Origin: Falsiroseomonas oryzae
GTDB lineage: Bacteria; Pseudomonadota; Alphaproteobacteria; Acetobacterales; Acetobacteraceae
Length of the DNA stretch: 64,000 nt
Assembly (NCBI RefSeq): GCF_027856955.1
Contig: NZ_JAPSMD010000003.1
Location: 1 to 64,000 of the forward strand
Direction: 5' to 3'
Below are positions 35,471 through 45,600 of this stretch, piece by piece; position 1 is the first letter of the stretch, and each line of letters begins with the position of its first letter. A program made the position numbers and the translations under genes. The notes under the pieces were generated by a model. It did not search any database. It saw only the letters and a program-made list of their open reading frames with translations, and was not told the DNA's origin.

Positions 35471-37240
35471 TCACGCCGTCGGCTGGTCAGGCAGGTTCAG
35501 AGAGCGGACGTACTCCCAGCAATCTTGCTTCTTTGCCCACTCCGAAACCATGCGGCCTGCCGACGACGCCTGCAACGCTTCGTCCACCTGCTTCGCCCAG
35601 GTCGTCGCCACGGCGACCGCCTGTGGCGTCATGGCCTGCTCCGTCCAGACCCTGTCAAGATCGATGTGTGCCCGTAGCCTCTCTGACATCAGCGCCACCG
35701 TGTACACGGTCACGTTCGCCTGGAAGGCGGTAACCAGCGGCCGCACCAGCTTCTGAACCGTACGGAAGACGATGACCTGCGCGACGATACGCTTGTAGTC
35801 CGAAGCGTTGGAGATCGGCCACCGCGCCGCCCCCTCCTCCTCGTCAAGCAGCTGGCTGAACCTCTCGAAGTTCTTCTGAAGGCCGAAACTGGCGACCTGC
35901 GGAAACCCGGCCCAGGTCATGAGGCACTTGGCCAACTCCGTCTTGTTGAACTTCTTCGCCGGCGGGAACTCTGCCTTCAGCTTCTTGAGGCGAGACGCCG
36001 TATCGCCCTTCCGCGCCAGCATGACGTTGTAGCTGCCCGCCGCCCGCTCGTAGAACCAACGCGTCGTCCCATCAGGGCAGAAGGTCGACTGCGACAGCTG
36101 CTCGAGCTGGCGGTGGAATGGCCGGTTGGCGGAGAGGTCGGAAACCTTCACCGCACTCTGGCTGTTCGCGAAGCGCGAGACGTTGGACACCAGCGCTTCC
36201 CGCGCGGCCTCGCCGTCCTCCCCTCCAGCACCGAGGATGATGATCTTCGCCGGAACCCGCACCGAGCGCAGATCGGTGTCTGCCGCCTTCTTCTTTGTGA
36301 AGTAGATCGACGCGGTGGTCTGCCCACCGTTCACGATCTGAACGCCGCGCAGCCACGCGATGCCAGGTCCACCATCAGCTGTAGCCTCATACCCGGCCTC
36401 GTCGGCGATCATCACCACGCCGTTGTTGAACGCCATGAAGTGCTCGGGGCTTGTCCGAAGCGTGTCACGTATGCCGCGGTTCACCTTGTTCGTAGAACTC
36501 AGGAAGGAGCGGACATTCGCCTCCAGCAGCCGCGCCCCGAACTTCTCGTAGGTCACCCGCAGCGCTTCGCCTGGCAGCGCGGCAAGTGCAACGCTGTAGA
36601 CAGTCTCCTGACCGGGTATCAGCACACAAGGGAGGGGAGCCCCCGAAAGGGACTTGAAGTCGAACACCATCTCGTCCCGCGGCTTTCCCTCGGAAAGGTG
36701 ACGATACAGTCGCTCGATGTCCATGACCTCCAGGCGCACGGTCTTCCCATTCACCTCGCGGCTCTTGAAGCTTTTCGACTTCGCGACCCGATCGGTCAGC
36801 ACGTGGATGGTGATGTGGTCCAGCTTCGGGAAGATCATCTCGATGATCTGCGCGAGCTCGTGGGCCTCGTTCGCCTCGTCGATCCGGCTGGCGAGGCGCC
36901 CCTCAGCGCACTTTGCAAGGAAGGCAAGACAGCGGCCCGCCGCCTGCGTGGTCTCGCTGTCCGGGACGGGTGCAACAGTCTCCATCCCATCGTAGAGGCT
37001 GACGAACAAGTCGAGCTGCTCGTCGTCCCGACTGACCGCGTAGCCGCTCAGCCTGAGCTCGGCGCGATCCACGCGTGCAGCGTAGTGGCAGACCACCGGA
37101 TCGGACGTCATGCCGATCTCCGCCATATGGTCCATGACAAGCTCGGCGAAGACCATCTCGCTGTATGGCGGGGCATCACCCTCCGCCATGCGCTCGCGGA
37201 TATCGGTCTGGAGCTGCTTCAGGAAATCCTCAACCGTCAT
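35471..37240 (-). CDS. AIPR-family abortive infection protein
   Basis: A 589-residue protein of the AIPR family (first linked to abortive phage infection). Diagnostic segments are EHFMAFNNGVVMIADEA and RGVQIVNGGQTTASIYF (the N-G-x-Q-T core), then VSRFANSQSAVKVSDL and RWFYERAAGSYN. Such proteins recur in restriction-modification loci; their biochemical role is unclear. The start overlaps the end of the PD-(D/E)XK gene by 4 bp, making it the last tightly coupled gene of the five-gene operon. Confidence 0.88.
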   Translation of the reverse strand: MTVEDFLKQLQTDIRERMAEGDAPPYSEMVFAELVMDHMAEIGMTSDPVVCHYAARVDRAELRLSGYAVSRDDEQLDLFVSLYDGMETVAPVPDSETTQAAGRCLAFLAKCAEGRLASRIDEANEAHELAQIIEMIFPKLDHITIHVLTDRVAKSKSFKSREVNGKTVRLEVMDIERLYRHLSEGKPRDEMVFDFKSLSGAPLPCVLIPGQETVYSVALAALPGEALRVTYEKFGARLLEANVRSFLSSTNKVNRGIRDTLRTSPEHFMAFNNGVVMIADEAGYEATADGGPGIAWLRGVQIVNGGQTTASIYFTKKKAADTDLRSVRVPAKIIILGAGGEDGEAAREALVSNVSRFANSQSAVKVSDLSANRPFHRQLEQLSQSTFCPDGTTRWFYERAAGSYNVMLARKGDTASRLKKLKAEFPPAKKFNKTELAKCLMTWAGFPQVASFGLQKNFERFSQLLDEEEGAARWPISNASDYKRIVAQVIVFRTVQKLVRPLVTAFQANVTVYTVALMSERLRAHIDLDRVWTEQAMTPQAVAVATTWAKQVDEALQASSAGRMVSEWAKKQDCWEYVRSLNLPDQPTA

Positions 37241-38256
37241 TTCAGGCCTGCCGCCTCCAGGATGGTCGTGAGCGAGGTTGTCGGAAGTGCACGCATGTCG
37301 AGGTCGATCACGTACCGCGCTGACACCACACCGCGAGGCACCGACGCAGCGGTCAGGAGCGGGAAATCGCTACCCACCTCGATCCAGCGCAGGTCAGATA
37401 AGGTCAGGCGCCGCGTATATCGGTCGGCGAACGCGTCGATGTAGCCTGCGCGGAGCAGACGAGCCGAGAAGCTCTGACCGGCATGGCCACTACACGCGGC
37501 CAGCCGCGCTCGGAGCTGGGCCACACGGTGCGGCAGTGTCGATCCGGCATCGGAGCCGGCCAACCGCACAGCGGCGAGGTATATTGGCGACCTGATCGCG
37601 AGGTCCAACTGCTCCAGGGAGCCGATCGTCGCCCTGAAGCCAATAGCCGAAGTCGTCGCCTTGGCCTCCAGCGCCCCGACAGGAAGCATGAAGTCGTGCA
37701 GGCCGCGCAGGGGACCCTGCCACATGTCAACGACCGCCGCGCTGTCAGGAAGCGCTGCCAGCAGCTGTTCGAGCACGACCAGCTCGCCGTGCAAACCGAT
37801 CTCCTCGTCCTCGCTCAGGATCCCGGCGCGCTGATACGACATGAAGTCCTGCCAGGCGCGGATACGAGCGAGAACGGCATCCGCGACTGCCTGCTCATCG
37901 TCATGGAGCGCGTCGGCAAGCAGGCCGATGAGGTCCTGCGCCATGGCCTCGAAAAGGTCTGACCTCGCGCCCTGCTGCCGCGTCAGTGCCAGCAGCAGGA
38001 GGTTCGGGAGAGTGGGATGCCGGATCGCCTCGACAGCAAAGCCGCGGCTGGCCGGCAACTGGCTTGGAGCGGGCAGACGGGCCTGGTGGAAACCAATCAG
38101 CAGCGCCTCACGGTCGTCGGGCTTCTGCCGACCGGCCAGAACGGCTACCTCGCCCAGCCGCACCAGATGAACGATCCGCCAGCCAGAGCTTCCTGCATCG
38201 CCGGCCAGAGCCCGCCAGGCTTCAGCGAGGCGAACTCCATCACTCCGAGGAGCCAT
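37237..38256 (-). CDS. PD-(D/E)XK motif protein, putative restriction endonuclease
   Basis: A 339-residue protein matching the PD-(D/E)XK motif family (also called DUF4420). A helix Glu in IGLHGELVVLEQLL precedes the nuclease core: an Asp in LHDFMLP and E-x-K in ALEAKATTS. It is the likely DNA-cleaving subunit of the GHKL-ATPase/Z1 system. It overlaps the Z1 gene by 17 bp upstream and the AIPR gene by 4 bp downstream. The family and context are established for this system class; the cleavage site is unknown. Confidence 0.85.
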   Translation of the reverse strand: MAPRSDGVRLAEAWRALAGDAGSSGWRIVHLVRLGEVAVLAGRQKPDDREALLIGFHQARLPAPSQLPASRGFAVEAIRHPTLPNLLLLALTRQQGARSDLFEAMAQDLIGLLADALHDDEQAVADAVLARIRAWQDFMSYQRAGILSEDEEIGLHGELVVLEQLLAALPDSAAVVDMWQGPLRGLHDFMLPVGALEAKATTSAIGFRATIGSLEQLDLAIRSPIYLAAVRLAGSDAGSTLPHRVAQLRARLAACSGHAGQSFSARLLRAGYIDAFADRYTRRLTLSDLRWIEVGSDFPLLTAASVPRGVVSARYVIDLDMRALPTTSLTTILEAAGLK

Positions 38257-41098
38257 ATTCCTGCTCCCAGAGCACGTTGTTGACCTTGTACTCCACCTTC
38301 ACGCCGGACCGGCTCCCGGGAAAGCTGATGCCGAGGCCGACGATCCCTTCCACATCGGCCGGGAACTCGACACCAGTCCTGCCGGGATCAAGGACGTAGA
38401 GCAGAAGCAATCCGGAATTGGATCTCGGCGGAACGCCATCAGCACCGAAGCCGCGCACGCGCCGGATAGCTATGCCGTTAGGCGCATCAGGCTCGCTGGT
38501 TTGGTTGCGTCCAGCATCCGCCTTCCACGCCTCTCTGGTCAGGTCGAGTGCAGCCGCCCAGGAGGCATGATCCAGATCGATCGCCTCGTCACGTGGCGCC
38601 AGAAGTCGCCCGATCGAGAAGCGGTCCGCGGTGAACGTGCGCTGGCTACGCTGCGGCATCTTCACCGCGACGCCCTGGCCGAGCTCGATCACACGACGAT
38701 CACCTCCGCCGAGAATAGCGACCGTCCATGAGGTCAACTCTCCCGTCCTCGACATCGACTCGATGAATTCTCCAAGGAGGCGAGCATCCGTCTTGTAGGC
38801 ATCCGGATGGGTCTTGTACGCGGCGAGAAATGCAGTGATCCGGTCCGCCGGAACAGCCCGCCAGAGTGCACCTTCCCATTCGTGCTTCATCGATGGTCGG
38901 ATGCGCTCGATCCGCGGGCTCTCATCCGGCACCCCGATGGCGTCAACCAGGGCACGCAGCGCCTTCAGATTGCCTCGCAGCACTCCAGGGTCTCGATGGA
39001 AGGCTACCGTCTCGACCACCTGCCCGCTGAAGGACAGCATGAGGGTCTTCGCCGACCTCATCTTTAGACGCGATGTGACCATCAGCACCGGATGTGACTG
39101 CACCTTCAGGCCGTAGTCGCGCGGCGTCCCGCCGCTGGCCTGCATGAGATCGAACTCCTCCCTCAGTTCCTCGGACGCATCGGCGATATGCCCGAACCAG
39201 TCGATGAGATCGGACGTGGTGTAGAGGCGGCAGAGATCGAGATATCCGGGCCTGTAGCCGAACCAGCGCCCCATCTGCATCAGCGTGTCGTACATGCGCG
39301 AGGCTCGGAGGAAGTAGCTCGTGCAGAGGCCCTCGAGGGTGAGCCCCCTCGCAAGCTTGTCTCCGCCAATGGCGATGACCTTGAGGCCCGTGGCCGCATT
39401 GTCGACGTAGTCCAGCGCGTCCTTCGCCGTGCCGTTGATCATCCGGACCTCAATGTCCGATGCGACATCAGGCAGGACGTCTGCGATCTGCTCCCAGCTC
39501 ACCGGCCGGATCGAGGGATCGTCGACACGCGCTCGCACTGCTTCCGTGGCCGGGACGAAATCCTCCACCCAGAGCTTCCGGAGGTCCTCGACCAGGCGTG
39601 CGCTGTCGATGCGACGCTGAAGGCGCTGGGTTATGCCGCGCATCAGGTCAGCGACCTGCCGATGCACTTCGGTCTGCACGGCGTTGAACCTGGTGACGTG
39701 GATCAGCATCGAGCAGTGCCGATTGCCCTGGCCTCGGACCGTCCGCGCGGCACATGCCAGCAGGAACGAAAGGATCGCCGTCCTGAGAGAAGCCGGTACC
39801 CCGTCAGAAGTGACTGCGGGCGGGCTGTGAGTGCTCTTGTGACCCTGTGGCATCCACCCGCCGGCAACAGCGGCGTCCTGGTGATCGGCGACAACCCTGA
39901 CCAGCGGAAGGCCGCCATCGCGTCCGTTCGTGGTGCGGAGGCCGAATATCCGCGCCGGGCCGACGTAGGTCGAAGGTGCCGCAAGATTCACGATGAACGC
40001 ACTCGGGAACAGGTCCAGCCCCTCCTCGCGAGTGGCGCCTCGCTCGTGGATGAAGATGTTGGCGAAGGGCGTCGCCGTGTATCCGACGTAGGCCGACCGC
40101 GTGAACGAGTGCAGCAGCCTCCGGATGAGCTTGTTGATCTCCGTCGGGGAGTGGTTCTCGTCCGGCCTCCCCTGCTCATCGAAGACCTGCTCGCCGGTGT
40201 CGACCGACGCATGGTCCGCTTCGTCGTCCAGAAGCAGGAGCGGCAACTTCGTCACAAGCCGACGGCCTGTCTCCTGATCCCTCGAGTCGGCGACATGGTT
40301 CCTGACCCAGGCAAGGAGGCGCGTGAGGACCGTCTTGTTCTTCTTGACCACGAAGAGCCACGGCCGCTGCTCGGGGCTTATGCCGAGGTTCCGCGCAATG
40401 GCAGTCGAGAAGTCGCCGTTGTTGGTCCGGTTGGTCACATAGTTCGGTCGGATCGCGGGATCCCCGTCGATCTCACCGACGCCGATCGGCGCGGTGTCAC
40501 CTGCCAGGGGAGCTGTCGCGTATCCCAGGAAGCCCTCATCAAGGCGCATCTGCGTCTGCGCACGCAGGTTGTTGTGAAGCCCCGCGAGGACGATGATGAT
40601 CTTGTAGCCGGCATCTGCCGCCTTGCAGATGAGCCCGGTATAGTTGCCCGTCTTCCCCGACTGCACATGGCCGACCACGAGGCCGCGGCGATCCCAGTCA
40701 CCCTCACGCCGGGGATCCTCGAGCAGCCCGAGTATGCCGTCGGTCGATCGGTCAAGAGCGTCGATGGCATCAAGCGGGAGGTCGCGCTCAAGCCACTCTC
40801 GGTACCTCTGCCAGAGACGCCAATCCTTCTTCCGCGCAGCCTCCAGCCAGGCGACATGTCCGGCATCGTTCTTCAGCGTTCCGTCGCGGCCGATCCACAT
40901 GGAGAAGCGCCGGATGAGTTCCTCGGTGACCGCTGCACGGTCAAGGCCTTCGCCCCATGACGGCTTCATCCTGAGAACGAGATCGATCTGGTCGGCAATC
41001 AGCGCCGGCCCGATCCTGCTGCGGTCAGTCTCCTCCAGCAGGAGTTCCTGCACGAACTTGACCACCTTCTGCGCGTGCGTTTCCGGCGTTGCGTTCAT
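38240..41098 (-). CDS. Z1 domain helicase-like ATPase
   Basis: A 952-residue protein with a superfamily-II-like P-loop (Walker A VVGHVQSGKTGNYTGLI near 146), Walker B LLLLDDEADHAS near 294, VGYTATPFANIF, and the Z1-domain segments VIAIGGDKLARGLTLEGL and MGRWFGYRPGYLDLCRLY. Z1 proteins are found beside MORC/MutL-type GHKL ATPases and nucleases in predicted R-M systems, where they probably translocate on or remodel DNA. The start is 6 bp from the end of the GHKL ATPase gene. Confidence 0.9.
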   Translation of the reverse strand: MNATPETHAQKVVKFVQELLLEETDRSRIGPALIADQIDLVLRMKPSWGEGLDRAAVTEELIRRFSMWIGRDGTLKNDAGHVAWLEAARKKDWRLWQRYREWLERDLPLDAIDALDRSTDGILGLLEDPRREGDWDRRGLVVGHVQSGKTGNYTGLICKAADAGYKIIIVLAGLHNNLRAQTQMRLDEGFLGYATAPLAGDTAPIGVGEIDGDPAIRPNYVTNRTNNGDFSTAIARNLGISPEQRPWLFVVKKNKTVLTRLLAWVRNHVADSRDQETGRRLVTKLPLLLLDDEADHASVDTGEQVFDEQGRPDENHSPTEINKLIRRLLHSFTRSAYVGYTATPFANIFIHERGATREEGLDLFPSAFIVNLAAPSTYVGPARIFGLRTTNGRDGGLPLVRVVADHQDAAVAGGWMPQGHKSTHSPPAVTSDGVPASLRTAILSFLLACAARTVRGQGNRHCSMLIHVTRFNAVQTEVHRQVADLMRGITQRLQRRIDSARLVEDLRKLWVEDFVPATEAVRARVDDPSIRPVSWEQIADVLPDVASDIEVRMINGTAKDALDYVDNAATGLKVIAIGGDKLARGLTLEGLCTSYFLRASRMYDTLMQMGRWFGYRPGYLDLCRLYTTSDLIDWFGHIADASEELREEFDLMQASGGTPRDYGLKVQSHPVLMVTSRLKMRSAKTLMLSFSGQVVETVAFHRDPGVLRGNLKALRALVDAIGVPDESPRIERIRPSMKHEWEGALWRAVPADRITAFLAAYKTHPDAYKTDARLLGEFIESMSRTGELTSWTVAILGGGDRRVIELGQGVAVKMPQRSQRTFTADRFSIGRLLAPRDEAIDLDHASWAAALDLTREAWKADAGRNQTSEPDAPNGIAIRRVRGFGADGVPPRSNSGLLLLYVLDPGRTGVEFPADVEGIVGLGISFPGSRSGVKVEYKVNNVLWEQEYGSSE

Positions 41099-41104
41099 TC
41101 GCGC

Positions 41105-42619
41105 TCAGGCCTCATTGGCAGGCATGTCAGGAAGTGCAGCGACGAGGTCCGGGTAGCCGTCGAACGGCTCCGACAGGAGCAGCCGCTCACGGGCTTCGGC
41201 AGGGCTGAGGCCGCGTCGCCTCACGAGATTCCGGTACATCACTTCGAGAACCTGACGGACCTCTGCAGGTGGCGACGCCGTGAAGCCGGTGCGCGGCGTC
41301 TCCTTCGCTTCCGCCGTGTCGAGCCAGATCCTCTGCACGGGGACCGTCTCCTCGACCACGCGAAGCATTGCCCGGACAAGCGGCGTCAGATCGCCTGCCT
41401 GGTGGAGCACGGCAGCCACTGCAGGGTGCGTCTCGTCGATCCGATAGCGCACGCCGTCTGCCGTATGCTGGGCGGTCCAGGCCTGGACGACCGGCTGCCC
41501 CGTCCGTCTGGCAATCACCCGCCCGCGCCATGCAAAGACCCTGCGCGCACGTTCGCGCGTGTCCTCCGCGAGTGCCGTGAGCCGGGGCCGGACCTCTACC
41601 GGTGGACGGGCCGTCGACTTGCGGACATCGATCTTCCAGGCTTCGTCTGCGCCGGAGCCGATCTCGACCCGGATCCGGGCGAGGCGGTGAGCCTCCTCCT
41701 TGGTCCAGGCACGCCCCCGGCCCAGTCCGAGCCATGTGCCACCGAGGAGCAGGCGCTCCTGACGATAGACGTAGAAGCCCTGCTGCGCGGTCCAGCCATC
41801 AGGCCCCCCTCCGGCAGCGTAGGCACGGGGGTCAAGGCGATCCTTGTGCGGCAGCACATGGGCCTGGACGACGATCGCACCGGCCGAACTCTGGATCCGC
41901 TCCTCCGGAGAAGACCATGTGTCCCGATGATCCTTGAGGAAGGGATCCCATGGCTCCACACGACGGCCGTTCAGCGTGATCCTGAAGCGCGGGCGTGAAC
42001 CCTCGATGTAGCGGTGGAAGACCATCGCGAGATGGCGCTCAACCCGATCGATCAGATCGAGCATGTCCTGCTCGCGGAAGCCGGAAGTCAGGATCCGGTC
42101 CATAACCTCCCATGCCACAAGGGTCCCCGTCCCTTCCGGCGGCAGCACTGCGAGCAGCTGTTCCGATCCCGGTGCTGGTCCCTCGAGGAGTTCCCATTCG
42201 TGACCACCGGTCGCAGCAATCTCGTCCAGGTCCCAGCGGAGGCAGGACACTGACCCTGCCTGTCGGCTCGCGACCGTCAGCCGCCGGCACTGTGAGAAGG
42301 AGGCCGTCTTCAGGCCGAGGCCGAAGCGTCCGAGATCACCAGGGGCGCGTGGGTCGAGCGGATTGCGGTCGCCGAGACGCATGGACCGCTCGAGGTCCGC
42401 CGCGCTCATTCCGCGGCCATCGTCCACGATGGTCACATACGAAGACGAGCCAGCCCAGACGAACTCGATGTCGACCTTCGATGCTGCTGCGGCAATGCTG
42501 TTGTCGATGATGTCTGCCAGGGCCGAGGACGTCGAGTAGCCGAGGCCACGGAGGGCCTCGATCATCGCTGTCGCCTTTGGCGGCGCCAGGATCCGGCGGG
42601 GTGGGCGATTGCCGGTCAT
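41105..42619 (-). CDS. MORC/MutL-like GHKL ATPase
   Basis: A 504-residue protein with the Bergerat fold: N-box SALADIIDNSIAAA, G1 VDDGRGM, G2 GRFGLGLKTASFSQ, and an S5-like middle domain (FYVYRQERLLLGG, IDVRKSTARPPVEVR). This matches the prokaryotic GHKL ATPases related to MutL and eukaryotic MORC described in R-M operons. It probably undergoes ATP-driven dimer clamping on DNA and signals to the Z1 and nuclease subunits. The start codon overlaps the stop of the sigma-like gene (ATGA), so its translation depends on that gene. Confidence 0.88.
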   Translation of the reverse strand: MTGNRPPRRILAPPKATAMIEALRGLGYSTSSALADIIDNSIAAAASKVDIEFVWAGSSSYVTIVDDGRGMSAADLERSMRLGDRNPLDPRAPGDLGRFGLGLKTASFSQCRRLTVASRQAGSVSCLRWDLDEIAATGGHEWELLEGPAPGSEQLLAVLPPEGTGTLVAWEVMDRILTSGFREQDMLDLIDRVERHLAMVFHRYIEGSRPRFRITLNGRRVEPWDPFLKDHRDTWSSPEERIQSSAGAIVVQAHVLPHKDRLDPRAYAAGGGPDGWTAQQGFYVYRQERLLLGGTWLGLGRGRAWTKEEAHRLARIRVEIGSGADEAWKIDVRKSTARPPVEVRPRLTALAEDTRERARRVFAWRGRVIARRTGQPVVQAWTAQHTADGVRYRIDETHPAVAAVLHQAGDLTPLVRAMLRVVEETVPVQRIWLDTAEAKETPRTGFTASPPAEVRQVLEVMYRNLVRRRGLSPAEARERLLLSEPFDGYPDLVAALPDMPANEA

Positions 42620-45600
42620 GGTACCAGGTTCTCGAATTGACGGTTCGGCAGAAGGCGCGGCAGGCGCTTAAGCGTTTTGGCCTCGATCTGCCGGATCCGC
42701 TCGCGGGTCACGCGGTAGACCTGCCCCACCTCCTCCAGGGTCAGCGGATTGCCGTCCGTCAGACCGAACCGAAGATCGATGATGCGGGCCTGTCGGGCGT
42801 CCAGATTGCGGAGGCTGGCGGCGAGAAGCCGCCGCAGGTCATGGTGCAGCAGGGCAGTCAAAGGCGTTGCTTCATCTACGAGGGGGGCTGGGACTGCGGC
42901 CTCCTCGTCAGGCCGCGTCCCCGTATCGTCCAACCAGATACCTTCCAGATCCGCCGCCAGGGCGCGTTCGACGGACAGAACGTCTGTCTCAAGCGCGTCC
43001 GCCAGCTCCCGTGGTGTCGGCTCCAGCCCGCTCTTGACGCGCAGGGCTTCTGAAACACGCTTCGCCTTGGCGATCCGCTCCAGCATATGCACCGGCACGC
43101 GAACCGTGCGCCCCTGGTCCTGCACGTAGCGGCTGATCGACTGCCGGATCCACCATGTCGCGTAGGTCCCGAAGCGGAAGCCGCGATTTGGATCAAAGCG
43201 GTCTATCGCCCGCAGCAGTCCGATCTGGCCCTCCTGGACTAGGTCGAGGAAGGGCACGGCGGCACGGGCATAGCGGCGAGCCAACCAGACCACGCGCTTC
43301 AGATTGGCCTCGACGATCGCCTGTCGCGCGTCGACGTAGCGCTGGAAGACATCGCTCAGGCCTGCCGGTCCAGCCGGCTGCTGTACCCTGAAGGCTGGCC
43401 GCCGCAGAACGGCAAGTTCGTGGCCAATGTCATCCGGGCGCCGGATGCTGGCGCGCAGGCCCTCACGGCCACACATGCCGTTCCGACCCAGACATGCCTC
43501 GGTCAGCTCCAGGATACGGCGAGGCGTCAGTCGAGCAGCAGCCAGAAGTTCCTGCGCCGCGCCTCGCTGAAGGAGTGTCCTCGCGGTCGCACGAAGATGC
43601 GCAGCCAGGGCGTCTGCTGCCGGGTTGCCTGCATCGCCAGGAAAATCGGCGAAGGCCTTCTCTCCCGGTTCCGCTTGGGTGTCCTGATCAGGATCCGATG
43701 CGTCCGCGCCGTCCTGGTCGTCTGCGCCCCAGTCGGCCTCCGATATCTCCCGCGGAAGCACGGAACGAGCATTGAGCTGATCCGCCCATTTCTCAAGAAG
43801 CGATGCCACCAGAGGGTTGGAGGAAGCAGCTCGCTGCAGGAAAGTCAGCGATGCAGCGATCTCGTGGAAGAGGCGCGTCTCCGCCGCCTTGGACAGAACC
43901 GGCGCGCGTGCCGCGGCTTCGAGCAGAAGACGCTCAGCATCGGGCGACGCGCCCCAGATCTCGGTCAGCCGTTCGGCTGCTGCTGCGACCTCGTATCCGG
44001 TCCCTGTCGTCCGCAGGTCATCGCCCTCGACAACGGCCATGCGCGTCCAGTCGATGGCATGCTCGTCTTCCACGAGGATCCCGAGGTCCTCCAGCAGGAT
44101 CTCGAGCGCCGCGACAAGGCGGTGCCCCCGTTCGCCGTCGACCAGGCTTTCACGCAGGGCATCGAGTTCCTCGACAAGGATGCAGCCCTCGCGGAGACCA
44201 GCCGAGACCAGGTGGGTGACTGCGCGAAAGCCGTCAGATCCTTCCCTGAACGCGTCCGTCCAGTCCGGTGCCGTGTCAGGCAGGTCGATGTGTGTGTCAG
44301 CCCAGTCGGCATCCGGCAAAGCAGCTGCATGCCGGCTGACTGCCGTCTCGCGCTGTGCTGCCGCAGCGGCGATATCCGCCCCGGAAGGCGTCAGGTCCGG
44401 CTCAGGTTCGGGCTCCCATGCTGCTTCGACAGCTTCGTCCGGGATTATGCTTTTCGCCAGGATGTCGACTGCGTTCGACATCCCGGTAGCTTCCGATGAA
44501 CCATTGTGAGCCTGTCGCAGCGTGGCTGCCGCTCCACGCATCATCGAGAGGCCGACAGGTGACAGCGCCTCCTGAGTAAGGTCCGACCAGTCAGTGGTGG
44601 TCCGGCTGGCCAGCGTGGCCGGATGGCAGGCCTGTTCGTCTTCGACGAACGGATGAGCCGGCTCGGCGCTCGGGCGTTCGGGTCCATCTTCAAGGGGCGC
44701 GTCATTCGACGGTCTCGGCAGGGGCCCGTCGCTGGGCCCTGGGCTCACTACAGGCGGCCCAGGATCCTGCTGACAGCCCCACTCCGTCGACGCCCCACCA
44801 TCCTCCGGAACCCAGCAGACATCCTGAGCCGCGGCTTGTGTGTCGATGCCGCACGTGTCGATGGTGGTTTCGTGGGATTGCGCCCAGCCGGATGGGCGGT
44901 CTCCAGTCTGCGGCGCGTTGCCTTCGTGCAGTAGGACGTCGGCCGGCATAGTGGGGACGTCACCACCGCCCTGAAGAGCTGTCACACCCACGGAGGTGAA
45001 CACATCGGCAGATGCGAACGGCAGTTGATAGGAGTTTAGCAGACCAGGGGCGGCCTTTCCGGACTGCACGCCATGATGGCTGCCCTGTTCGCCCGTTACG
45101 AGCGGGTCAGCCAATTCGGCTTCCTCTGCAGCAGGAACCTCAATCGCCGACCTTGGTGCCTCCCCGTCATCAGGCCCAGAGCCTGTCCGAGCCGCACTCC
45201 GGTCATCCTCGACGACCCAGCCGTCTGATGCATCAGCGCCGTCCGGAACCACGGAGACGTCACGAGCCTCAGCCTGCCCGTCGGTGGCGCAAGAGGCGTT
45301 GGACGTTGCTGGTGGGGGCGCCACGCCAGACGCAGCAGGAGCCTCAGGCTGCTCTGCAGCCTGCTTCTGCAGTGAGACGGCACCCAGCAGTGAGGCTGCT
45401 TCACCATCGTCGTGTATAGCTGCAGGCGGCTCAGCCGAGGCCGGCAGGCTTGGCGCCGAGTGTGCCGCTAGGAGGGCCAGGACGGGCGAATGACCCTTCA
45501 CCCGCGCAAGCGAGATCGCGTCGTCACCACTCAAGTCACGCAGGGCTGGGTTGGCACCGGCCTGCAGCAACACCCGACAGACATCCAGGTGACCACGCAT

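Noticed and set aside
39188-40960. 590-codon plus-strand frame opposite the Z1 gene
   Set aside because: The Z1 gene carries Walker motifs and is coupled to neighbours; the plus frame has no motif.
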